The notes under the pieces are model-generated. The model saw nothing but the letters and a program-made list of their open reading frames with translations, ran no database searches and was not told the origin of the DNA. Source: a virus. From it: 36,333 bases of DNA. The position numbers and the translations under genes are program-made. Below, in pieces: positions 9,501 through 17,700 of the stretch (its first letter is position 1; each line of letters starts with the position of its first letter). The stretch spans positions 1 through 36,333 of IMG/VR virus record IMGVR_UViG_3300020205_001023; one strand, given 5' to 3'.

Positions 9501-12500
9501 ACGGTAATAGTTCGTACGGTACGTTTGGAGTACTAGCTGAAGGGTTTAACACTTTAGAAACTCCAATTACTGGAAATATTGATAATAGATATTACGAAGC
9601 AACTGCTACTCCGTTAAGTTCTCTAGGATTAAATGCAGAAATTTTAAAAATACAATACAGTCATGCAGGCGAACAATATACAGTACCCACAACAAATTTA
9701 TTAAAATATAGTAACGGATTTACTAATTGGTCTAGCGACAGTAATGTTACATTGATCCAGTCAATAGTTTCTCCAACTGGAAAGTCAGATGGATGGATCG
9801 CCACGGGCAATACATCGGGATCTAACAGTAGCTATTTTTATCAAAATATTACCATTGCACCTTCAGGCGCATCTTATACCGCAGTAGGCGGTACAAACGA
9901 AAGCGGTTCCGGCATAAATGCAACCTTTAATATTGACGTAAGTAGTACTGCATATATCGTAACAGTAAACAATGGTGGCTCCGGCTATGTTGCAACTAAT
10001 CAGATTCGTATATTAGGGTCAGTTTTAGGAGGCATCAACGGCACTAATGATTTAATAATTACAGTAGAAACTTTAGTAAACGGTACCGAGATTCAAACAA
10101 TATCAACAGTTGGCACAGTGCCACTAGGTAGTACACAGCCGTATGTATACAGCATATATTGTAAAAAAGGTACTTCAGTTTCACTAGATATAGAAGCAAC
10201 TTTTAGTGGATATGCATCAGTAACTAGCGCAATAAATTTTAATTTTAATACATTACTCGTTACGCCATCTGGAATCTTAACAGGAGGAATGACCCCAGTA
10301 ACCTACGCAGCAGTGCCTGTATCAAATGCTGCAGGATGGTATAGATTAAATTTTGAATTTTATGATACTACTGCATTGAATAATAGTTTACAAATTAGAA
10401 TGTATCCTAGATCCAAATTTGGAAATTCTAGCTACTCACTATTATATGGGGCACAATTACAATTAGGGAATCACTTGGGATTTTACCTAACTACTACTAC
10501 TGGTCAATATACAGCCTATGCAAACTACAATATTGTAGGTGCAGGATCTGGGGTATATGTAGTTGGAGATGAAATTCGATCTGCAAGTGTATATCAAACT
10601 CGCATATTAGAGGTAGGTGGAGTAACTGGAGGTTCCAATCACTTAACTTCATCTAATAATGCACAATCTGGAGATTCAGCACATATTGTTATTGCCGCTT
10701 CAGATATTGCAGGAGAAAAAGAATATCTTGGAATGAGAGTGTTCATTAACAGTGGTACTGGCACCGGCCAGTACGGATACGTATCAAACTTTGATACTTT
10801 AAGTAAAACGGCATCAATATTATCTGAATCGTTTGACCAAATTACAGTTGAAGTAACAGACTCTATTACCAACACACTGACATTAGGCGGTACAGACGAT
10901 GTGTATTCTTTATATACAGATCAACCTGTGCAATTTATCCCAACTGCTTACAACACACAAGTTACGTTAATATCACAATCATCTCTTGGCGTTACTGCAA
11001 CAATTGGCGGCATTATTAACACTATAACTGTTTCTACCACTGCAAGATTAGCACTAAACATGCCAGTAACATTCTCAGGGGTAACATATGGAGGAGTTAC
11101 TTCGAACTTTACATATTATGTTTTAGATATTATTGACGATTTTACTATTCAAGTATCGACGGTTATTGGAGGCGGTGCAGTGCTACTAACTACAGCCGAA
11201 GCTCCAATGTTACTAAACTATCCGTCAAATACTAGTTACTTGAACGGCCCAACTTCTAATATGCAGGTAAATTTACCAATATATTTTACAGGTGCTGCAA
11301 TGTCAGATATTGTTACAGGGCAAACTTACTACATTAATGAAATTATTAGTAATTCTCAATTTACAATTTCTCCAGAATTAGCAACCCCTACGGCTACAAA
11401 TACAACTGCTATATCTAATAGCGTAACTGTTGACGATAGTAATCCTCTAGAGTCATTAACTCCGATAATCTTTACAGGAACCTCATTTGGAGGAATTCTA
11501 GCAGACATTAAGTATTATATTAATCATATTATTGATGCATCACGCATAACACTATCAACAGCTATTACTACAACTACCGCCAGGGGAGCTAAGTCTAATA
11601 GCAATTTAATCACGGTAGACGATACATTTGGATTTATCATCGGCAACCCAGTAGTGCTAACTGGAAATACAGTCGGTGCCTTAGTAAATAATAGAACATA
11701 TTATATACTATATGTAAATGATTCTACTACTTTTAGTGTTAGTGCAGCATCGTCTGCGTTAACAATGAATGTAACCGATACAACAGTATCGACTGATCTT
11801 ACTAGACCTAATCAGATTACCGCAGTATCAACAACTAACTTAACTCCTCTAAATCCTATAGTGTTTTCGGGTACAACATTTGGGGGGATTGTAGCAGGCA
11901 CTGAGTATTTTGTAAATCGAGTTATCGATGCAGAACATTTTACAATATCCACCGGTATATTGCCAGTAATTGCTACAGAGACTGCAGCAGTATCAAATCT
12001 TATCACCGTTGGCTCAACAGACGGATTTGTACCAAATAATCCAATTATTTTTGGAGGAGATACATTTGGTGGAATTGTGTCTGGTACTGTGTACTATATT
12101 TCTGCAATTAATAACTCAACTAGCTTAACTATTTCAGCAGCACCGGGCGGTAGCGCAGTTACATTAAGTCCGGGCACAGGCACCGTTTCTGTTAGAACAC
12201 CAAACGCAACACTGCTGTTGACTACCGCATCTGGTACAATGACTGGTACTACTAGATACGGCGGAGCACCTGTTAGTTTAACAACAAGCGTTGGAGAATG
12301 TATTGTTAGAACAACAAATCAATCTGTTACATTGACTACGGCAACTGGAACAATGTTAGGAACATCAACTGTTGCTAAAGAAATATTATCGGCAGCTGCC
12401 GGCAATATGACCGGAACATTTACTGTACCATTAATTGGCGGTGTAACACAAGGTACAACCTACTATATTCGTACTGTAACTAACGGAAGCCCTAACACGT

Positions 12501-14650
12501 TTACCATAACAGACACACTAGGGGGAAGTACAGACGTAGCAGTAACTACTGATAACGGATCAATGAAAATGGGACAAGTTGGGTGGAATCATGTTAATCC
12601 AGGAACCCCGTTAGTTGCATCTTTTGACTCTACTACTGTTTATAATATCGAACCAAGAATTATATATACTAGACCACCGTTCCAAGTAACATCATCGTCA
12701 ATAGTAAATCAAGCACCTAGTACAAGCTATGTAGCAATAAAATATGGAAATTCAAAGTTTGTTGGGTTACCAAATGCTGATAATATTTTAGCAGTATCAA
12801 CTAACGGGTCTACGTGGACACAGCAACAGTTGCCGATATCAGGAACTTGGTCTGATTTAGTATACGGAGATAATTATTGGATTATTATATCAAGTGGCGG
12901 CAGCGCCATTCCGGGATCTAAAGTACTATATTCAAACAGCAATCTAGCAACATGGAAGACTGCTTATTTGCCAAGTATCGGAAATTGGAGTAAAGTAGTT
13001 TACGGTAATGGAAAATTTGTAGCAATTACAAGCGACTCGTCAAGTACTGCATATTCTTCAAATTTTGGTGTTACTTGGACCAGCGGCTCAGGACTAGCAA
13101 ACACAACGTGGTCTGGACTAGCATATGGCGCCGGCATTTTTGTAGCAATTGCCACAGGCGGAGACACGGCTGCATACAGCACAAACGGAACATCATGGAC
13201 TAGTACTACTCTGCCTAGATCAACAACGTGGTCTGGAGTTGCATACGGTAATGGAAGATTCGTAGCAGTATCAAGTACCCTAGGAACAGCAGCTTATAGC
13301 CTAGACGGAATTACTTGGTATCCGTCTACTTATAGAATTGAAGCTACTCATATAGCATATGGCAATGGAGTATTTGTAACGGTCGGACAAACGAGCCCGA
13401 CACCGCTAACTTATATTAGCGAAGATGGATTAACATGGATTACTAAATTTTCAATAATAAACATGGGTCCTGTAGGATTTGGATGGGATGCTACCGACCA
13501 GGGATTATTCGTTACTGTTGCGGGATCGCAATATTCTAATATAATTACTGCTGGAAGTACTACAAAAGCTCGTCCAATAATTTCAGCTAACACTATTACT
13601 GAAATTAATGAGTGGGACACCGGCTCTAACTATATAGCACCACCAACTGTTACTATAGTGGATACTAATGCAACTATTGTAGCTTCTGTATCCCCATTAA
13701 TTTCGTCAGGAGTGCTGGGAAATCCAACATTTGTCAATAGAGGTGTGGGATACAATACAAACACAACTACTATTACTATTACAGGCGAGGGATTTGCTGA
13801 TAATTATCAACGAGGTTTAAATATTATAGTATCTGATCTTACTAGATTACCAACTGCCGGCGATAATTTTGCAATACAAGGAAATAGTACTATCTATAAG
13901 ATAACAGATGCAATTGCATTAGATGGTACAACTAGCCCTGATGTTAGAGCTCTTATTAGTATTTCTCCTGAAATGACTGTAGGATTATCACCCGACCATG
14001 GCTCACCAGTATTAATTAGAACAAAGTATAGTCAAGCTAGGTTAACAAATCATGACTTTTTAAATATTGGTTACGGGAATTTTGAAGAATCTAACTATCC
14101 TCGCTTACCTACTAACACAGTAGTAAGTCCACAAAACGAAACAGCTGAAGTTAACTACGGTAGAGTATTTTACTCGTCAACAGATCAAGATGGTAACTTT
14201 AGAGTTGGCGAATTATTTGCTGTAGAGCAAGCTACTGGTATTGTTACCCTAAGTGCAAGTCAATTTGGATTAAGCGGATTAACAGAGTTACGAATTGGTG
14301 GTATTGCAGTTGGAGGAAGTGCTGTAATTATTACACAATTTAGTACTGATAGTACGTTTGTTTCTAATAGTAATAATATTGTACCAACACAAAAAGCAAT
14401 TAAAGCATATTTAACTGCAAGATTAAGTCAGGGCGGATCTAACACATTCACTGGACAATTAATTGCCGGTACAGTATTAATTGGCGGCCCAGATAAAATT
14501 GCAAGTACAATTCCTAATGGGAATGAAGGATCTAGGGTAAGAATGCCTAACGTAGTCAATGTACATGCGTTCGAAGGCGGTGGCTGGGATGGCAATGGGA
14601 TGGCAATGGCCTTCTTCCAGAAGAGCTTTGCCAGGAATATTACAGAGTAA
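6524..14650 (+). CDS. Giant modular tail-fibre/adhesin protein (2708 aa)
   Basis: Domain order by residue: seven chitin-binding-type-3-like repeats (about 10-465); an ALGIGAEGFLLKS linker; a beta-helix entry at about 511 (VYYVTPDGTDLPGSG); a single helical RRDTRYLVDAIIYDL unit (about 591-666); more beta-helix (about 723-761 and 854-1050); an inserted carbohydrate-binding-like block (1051-1327); a tandem YYV-module array (about 1473-2020); beta-propeller-like YGNGxFVAV/TW repeats (about 2068-2310); one GSNYIAPPTVTIVD unit; and a conserved C-terminus with STDQDGNFRVGELF, NIVPTQKAIKAYL and GMAMAFFQKSF. The start follows an AAGGA site. It is a paralogue of the next gene, sharing backbone but not insertions. 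Most likely it is a receptor-binding or whisker-like long fibre of a myovirus. Individual domain calls are by motif and several are tentative; that it is a virion fibre protein is firm. Confidence 0.85.
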   Translation: MASEFKIGRLRYTWKGVWTPATFYNRDAVASYNGKTYVCIVPHTSTDFYADYENVEPSGEVKPYWVIMLEGTSWKGEWQPGTTYTLGAIVLYGGSVYKRTVNGPSGLTFNPANWEIYAAVNSTWIGTYVVATRYKVGDTVKYGGNVYICTNEHVSPTLTTYPTYANWELLYVGIEFRGEWNSNEVAYKLNDIVKYGADLWKCNQDHISELPFDGTVTLGDVSSNWTIWIPGLEFGSTWNTNTIYQPGDTVMYGGYSYIGKTVNNQGNTPPVSTTEPNNDWELLTIGFSIQDSWDGALSYKIGSVVTRGGNSFAAVQDTQADDPSSTVLTKTYSALGSSGTTIVIDDTAGIVIGMTISGDGFELGQTVVEVIDGTTLVVSLAPYASIADGSSLKFMGVDGTNWALIAPGTRWRNRWLLNGSYIPGDIVVWVNATYRCIQTHAASEPTRPDIDSQHSYWILYFKHDQYNALNLPGDIVVNSEGTNIALGIGAEGFLLKSVSGVPTWQNVFQTPAVYYVTPDGTDLPGSGTTWDNPYQSIKYACDQVRAGTLNPQARNVLTANKPFLVEEIANWVQVQSNLNQAPFSSLIPIDSVKTRRDTRYLVDAIIYDLSRGGNSQTIAFVVAFFDKEYSNKFISTEVAEQVDTFIATLNRLFTIIYSVANSVAISPLYQTINNAPSIITQSLSQPVDSSVIVDINSYQQIIISALTNESLNNIPPENQGLTATINVKTGAYHEDMPIVVPANTAINGDELRGVVVYPKNVVNTIATRSTTGSNLFTVKSTEGLTTGTAVQFVSLNPISQTNTVFGGVESGRTYYVSGQPSTTQFAVSETIGGPPVQLANYVSLMRVVGGDALKDMFYMQNGTGMRNMTLSGLLGTLTEPNEFETRRPTGGAFVSLDPGQGPADTSAWIYRKSPYIQNVTNFGTGCVGLKIDGTLHEGGNKSIVCNDFTQILSDGIGVWCTGPDALTECVSVFAYYCYSGYFAEDGGRIRATNGNSSYGTFGVLAEGFNTLETPITGNIDNRYYEATATPLSSLGLNAEILKIQYSHAGEQYTVPTTNLLKYSNGFTNWSSDSNVTLIQSIVSPTGKSDGWIATGNTSGSNSSYFYQNITIAPSGASYTAVGGTNESGSGINATFNIDVSSTAYIVTVNNGGSGYVATNQIRILGSVLGGINGTNDLIITVETLVNGTEIQTISTVGTVPLGSTQPYVYSIYCKKGTSVSLDIEATFSGYASVTSAINFNFNTLLVTPSGILTGGMTPVTYAAVPVSNAAGWYRLNFEFYDTTALNNSLQIRMYPRSKFGNSSYSLLYGAQLQLGNHLGFYLTTTTGQYTAYANYNIVGAGSGVYVVGDEIRSASVYQTRILEVGGVTGGSNHLTSSNNAQSGDSAHIVIAASDIAGEKEYLGMRVFINSGTGTGQYGYVSNFDTLSKTASILSESFDQITVEVTDSITNTLTLGGTDDVYSLYTDQPVQFIPTAYNTQVTLISQSSLGVTATIGGIINTITVSTTARLALNMPVTFSGVTYGGVTSNFTYYVLDIIDDFTIQVSTVIGGGAVLLTTAEAPMLLNYPSNTSYLNGPTSNMQVNLPIYFTGAAMSDIVTGQTYYINEIISNSQFTISPELATPTATNTTAISNSVTVDDSNPLESLTPIIFTGTSFGGILADIKYYINHIIDASRITLSTAITTTTARGAKSNSNLITVDDTFGFIIGNPVVLTGNTVGALVNNRTYYILYVNDSTTFSVSAASSALTMNVTDTTVSTDLTRPNQITAVSTTNLTPLNPIVFSGTTFGGIVAGTEYFVNRVIDAEHFTISTGILPVIATETAAVSNLITVGSTDGFVPNNPIIFGGDTFGGIVSGTVYYISAINNSTSLTISAAPGGSAVTLSPGTGTVSVRTPNATLLLTTASGTMTGTTRYGGAPVSLTTSVGECIVRTTNQSVTLTTATGTMLGTSTVAKEILSAAAGNMTGTFTVPLIGGVTQGTTYYIRTVTNGSPNTFTITDTLGGSTDVAVTTDNGSMKMGQVGWNHVNPGTPLVASFDSTTVYNIEPRIIYTRPPFQVTSSSIVNQAPSTSYVAIKYGNSKFVGLPNADNILAVSTNGSTWTQQQLPISGTWSDLVYGDNYWIIISSGGSAIPGSKVLYSNSNLATWKTAYLPSIGNWSKVVYGNGKFVAITSDSSSTAYSSNFGVTWTSGSGLANTTWSGLAYGAGIFVAIATGGDTAAYSTNGTSWTSTTLPRSTTWSGVAYGNGRFVAVSSTLGTAAYSLDGITWYPSTYRIEATHIAYGNGVFVTVGQTSPTPLTYISEDGLTWITKFSIINMGPVGFGWDATDQGLFVTVAGSQYSNIITAGSTTKARPIISANTITEINEWDTGSNYIAPPTVTIVDTNATIVASVSPLISSGVLGNPTFVNRGVGYNTNTTTITITGEGFADNYQRGLNIIVSDLTRLPTAGDNFAIQGNSTIYKITDAIALDGTTSPDVRALISISPEMTVGLSPDHGSPVLIRTKYSQARLTNHDFLNIGYGNFEESNYPRLPTNTVVSPQNETAEVNYGRVFYSSTDQDGNFRVGELFAVEQATGIVTLSASQFGLSGLTELRIGGIAVGGSAVIITQFSTDSTFVSNSNNIVPTQKAIKAYLTARLSQGGSNTFTGQLIAGTVLIGGPDKIASTIPNGNEGSRVRMPNVVNVHAFEGGGWDGNGMAMAFFQKSFARNITE
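6550..7910 (+). repeat. Seven chitin-binding-like (ChtBD3/CBM5-12-type) repeats
   Basis: Each unit follows W-x-G-x-W...Y-x-x-G-D-x-V-x-Y-G-G-x-x-Y-x-C...H-x-S and is about 55-75 residues long, for example WKGEWQPGTTYTLGAIVLYG and WIGTYVVATRYKVGDTVKYG. The pattern of paired Trp, GDxVxYGG and YxC matches the small carbohydrate-binding fold found in chitinases and in phage fibre N-termini. The sixth unit carries an extra segment (about 7480-7710). The following gene has the same seven units. Confidence 0.75.
9674..10504 (+). other. In-frame 831-base inserted block, bounded by a 10-base direct repeat
   Basis: CAATATACAG occurs at 9674-9683 and again at 10505-10514, exactly 831 bases (277 codons) apart. 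Comparison with the paralogue shows continuous homology when the block is removed: ILKIQYSHAGEQYT joins AYANYNIV...VVGDEIR, matching IVRLEYSNAGTNYT...TIGDEFR. The block encodes a CBM4/9-like beta-sandwich (LLKYSNGFTNWSS...YFYQNITI...YVYSIYCKKG...GWYRLNFEFYD...LLYGAQLQLG). A second module is nested inside it at about 9870-10080. Confidence 0.75.
10985..12590 (+). repeat. Tandem YYV-module array (about 62 residues per unit)
   Basis: Units follow N-x-I-T-V...P-I-x-F-x-G-x-x-F-G-G-I-x-x-x-x-Y-Y-I-x-x-I...F-x-I-S. The Tyr-Tyr (or Tyr-Phe) codons lie at 11114, 11327, 11513, 11699, 11906, 12092 and 12461; the commonest spacing is 186 bases and the last gap of 369 hides a degenerate unit. Single copies occur at about 8830-9070 and, in the next gene, at about 16450-16690, 20375-20600, 21670-21900 and 23695-23935. 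The domain family is not one I can name. Confidence 0.8.
12727..13450 (+). repeat. Beta-propeller-like YGNGxFVAV repeats with Asp-box-like turns
   Basis: Six to seven units of W-S-x-V-x-Y-G-N-G-x-F-V-A-V...A-Y-S-x-D-G-x-T-W are seen, for example WSKVVYGNGKFVAI and AAYSLDGITWYPS. The S-x-D/N-G-x-T/S-W element resembles the Asp-box turn of sialidase/BNR propellers. The unit number suits a six- or seven-bladed propeller. The same repeat, interrupted, is in the next gene at about 22040-23580. Glycan binding is inferred only. Confidence 0.7.
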
Positions 14651-14651
14651 A

Positions 14652-14669
14652 AGTGTAAGTTTTTACACT
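14652..14669. other. Hairpin in the gap between the two giant fibre genes
   Basis: AGTGTAA (14652-14658) and TTACACT (14663-14669) form a perfect 7-base stem with a 4-base loop, right after the stop of the first giant gene. On the + strand no T-run follows, so it is a poor terminator there. On the minus strand a short T-run does follow. It could be an RNA processing or stability element. It lies immediately before the candidate late octamer. Confidence 0.4.
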
Positions 14670-14671
14670 AC

Positions 14672-14679
14672 GATAAATA
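14672..14679 (+). promoter_or_regulatory. Candidate late promoter octamer (GATAAATA)
   Basis: GATAAATA differs at one base from the T4-type late consensus TATAAATA. It lies 22 bases before the start of the second giant fibre gene, with an AAAGGA ribosome site at 14687-14692 between. The setting matches the elements before 6524 and 26925. Confidence 0.4.
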
Positions 14680-14701
14680 CATTATCAAAGGATGAAAGCA
14701 A

Positions 14702-17700
14702 ATGGCTGAATTTAAACTAGGTAGAATTAGATTTGTATGGAAAGGTCAGTGGACCGTTGGAACTCCATATCTAATAGATGACGTGGTAAGTAATGGCGGA
14801 AAGAGTTATATTTGTGTTGTAAACCACACTGCATCTAGCTTATTCGGCACTGACCTAGACTTCATTCCAACAAAATGGAACATTGTATCAGATGGTACAC
14901 GTTGGTTGGGCGACTGGTTACCAGAAACTTATTACAACCCTGGTGCAATTGTAAAATATGGAGCACTAGTATACATCTGTAAAACAGGACATACGTCTGC
15001 AACGTTTGAAAGTCCAGGCTTCATAGGACTTGAAGTTGACATTTTAAAGTGGGACTTGTACGCTACTTCTTTTAATTGGACCGGTGACTGGTCTACTGAT
15101 ACTAGATATTTAAAGAATGATTTTGTTGTTTACGGCGGTAGTGCCTACGTATGTAAGACAGGACACATTAGCGATGCTAGTGCAGTTGCTGGCCTCGAAA
15201 TAGATGCTAACAAATGGGACATTTTTAATCAAGGTGTTATATATCTAGGTGATTGGAGTGGCCTCGATGTTCGTTACAAAGTAAATGATCTAGTAAAATT
15301 TGGTGCAGATCTATGGATATGTACAGCTTATCACGAGTCATCAACTACATTCGATGAAACAAAATGGGAAATATTTGTAAACGGATTCGAATTTGAAAAC
15401 TCATGGGATAACTCTACAGTCTATCAACCAGGCGATGTTGTAACTTATGGTGGTTATTCATATATTTCTAAAACTAATCATGTTAATAAACAACCTACTT
15501 CAAATGCAAGTGATTGGGATGTATTTACAACTGGATTTAATTTCATAGGCGAATGGATAGTTACTACTAACTATCGAATCGGTAATGTAATTCGTCATGG
15601 CAACTATACCTATGTTGCTAAAATTGATAGTCTTGGACAGCTACCTACAAATACAACCTATTGGTCTTTATTAAATACTGGCTTCCGTTGGACAAGTACT
15701 CCTCAAACATATCTTGCAGTAGCAGCTACTAGTGTAACAGGTCTAGGATCAGCCGCAAAATTTGATGTCACTCGATCAGGTACAGTTTATTCTGTATCAA
15801 TTGCAACTGGCTTCGGTGGAATTGATTATCAAATTGGAGATACAATTAAAGTATTAGGATCACTAGTTGGCGGAACAACCCAAGCTAATGATATTACTAT
15901 TACAATTACTGATGTTGATGTTGGAGAAATTTTAGACTTCACATGGGTCGGTGGATCAGTAACTTGGACTACTGCCACGTCGTATCTATTAGGCGACGTA
16001 GTTACATTCGGAGCCAACAGTTATGTATGTATCGACCCTCATACTGCATCTGGACCATCTAGACCAGATGCAGACCTAACTGGTGCATATTGGAATTTAT
16101 TAGCAGCAGGTGCTGAATTTAATATTCTAACAGAGACTGGAGATTTAGTATACTACGGTGAAAATGGTCCGACCAGATTACCAGTTGGTACTAATGGCCA
16201 AGTGTTACGTTCACAAGACGGGTTTCCTGTATGGGCAAACTACGGCCTTATCAATAACTTAGTATATGTTGGTCCATTAGGACGAGATGTTGCATATCCA
16301 GCAGCCGGTGCAACCATTGATCAACCTTGGAAATCTGTAAGATTCGCAACTAAGCAGATTGAAGAAGGCTACTTAACTCCTAATGCTAAAACATTACTAG
16401 CTAAAAATAAACAATTTATTATGAAAGAAATTACCAACTGGGTAATTTATACATATACTGTTAATATATCTAGTTCAGATAGTACTTCAGACTATTTTAC
16501 TTGTACTAGCACCGCTAACTTAGTTGCAAACATGCCAATTGAATTTAGTGGTACTACTGGCGGGGTAGTAGCTGGACAACAGTATTATGTTAAAGCTGTA
16601 TTCAGTCCAACACAGTTCTCAATCTCTGAAATACAAGCCGGCACGTTAAAGCAACTAACAACTAGTGCTGTTGCAATGACCGGAACATTATCTTATGATC
16701 AAGATTTCTGCGAACGTGATGTAGGATTAATTGTTGAAGCACTAAAATATGATATTGCTCGTGGCGGCACATCAAAGACTACAGCCGCAGCTAAAGCCTA
16801 CTATACACCTGCAGGTAATGCATATATCAATAGTAACTTTGGTACACAAATTATTCAAACAGTTGCGGCGTACACTTACTTAGGCACATTAATTAACAAT
16901 GTATTAAACAATGTACCTTGGAGAAATTATCAAGTGTTTAACGGAGTCACAGACGGTGTGACTCAAATTATAGATACAACATTAACAGTAGAAACTGGCG
17001 TTACTGCTAGAGTAACTGAGCTATTATCTATAATTACTACAGGAATTACTGCAGGATCTGTTTCAGCTATTCCTACAGCAATTTATCCAACTACTACAAT
17101 CTCAGTCAAGACTGGAACATTTAATGAAGTGTTGCCAATGACTATTCCAGAATATACAGCAGTAGTTGGTGACGAACTACGTAGTACAGTTATTCAACCA
17201 GCAACTGCAAATACGTTGTTAGTTAACGATAAAGAAAAAACTACATCTGCATTAACTCGTATTAATTCTATTGCTAGTGATCTAGTACAAAATATTACGA
17301 TTACTCCAACTTCAGGAAATACTGAAGTACAAAAGTATGTCAACGGCTATGCAGGTAGTTCTGTAGTAACTACAGCAGTTGGTACAAAAACAGCAGTAGT
17401 TACAACAATCTTATCCGGTGGATTAGGATCAGTTCCTGCAACAGTGCTTACTGATCCAACTAGTTATGATTCGGGATATTTTAATGCTCGTAGACTAGTA
17501 TACTCTAACAAAGCATTTTTACAAGCTGAAGTTAGCGCATGGATTGATGCACAAATTGCTGGAAATATTTCTCCATTTGTTGGGTTTGTGTATGCCGGTG
17601 CTGGCCGCACATCTTGCGAGCGTGATGTTGGATATATCATCGATGCACTAAGATATGATTTAACCTATGGTGGAAATTTAGAAACTAGCGTAGCTGCTAG

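Noticed and set aside
14652-14669. Terminator of the first giant fibre gene
   Set aside because: No T-run follows on the + strand and a fibre gene of the same operon starts 32 bases later. It is kept only as an unexplained hairpin.
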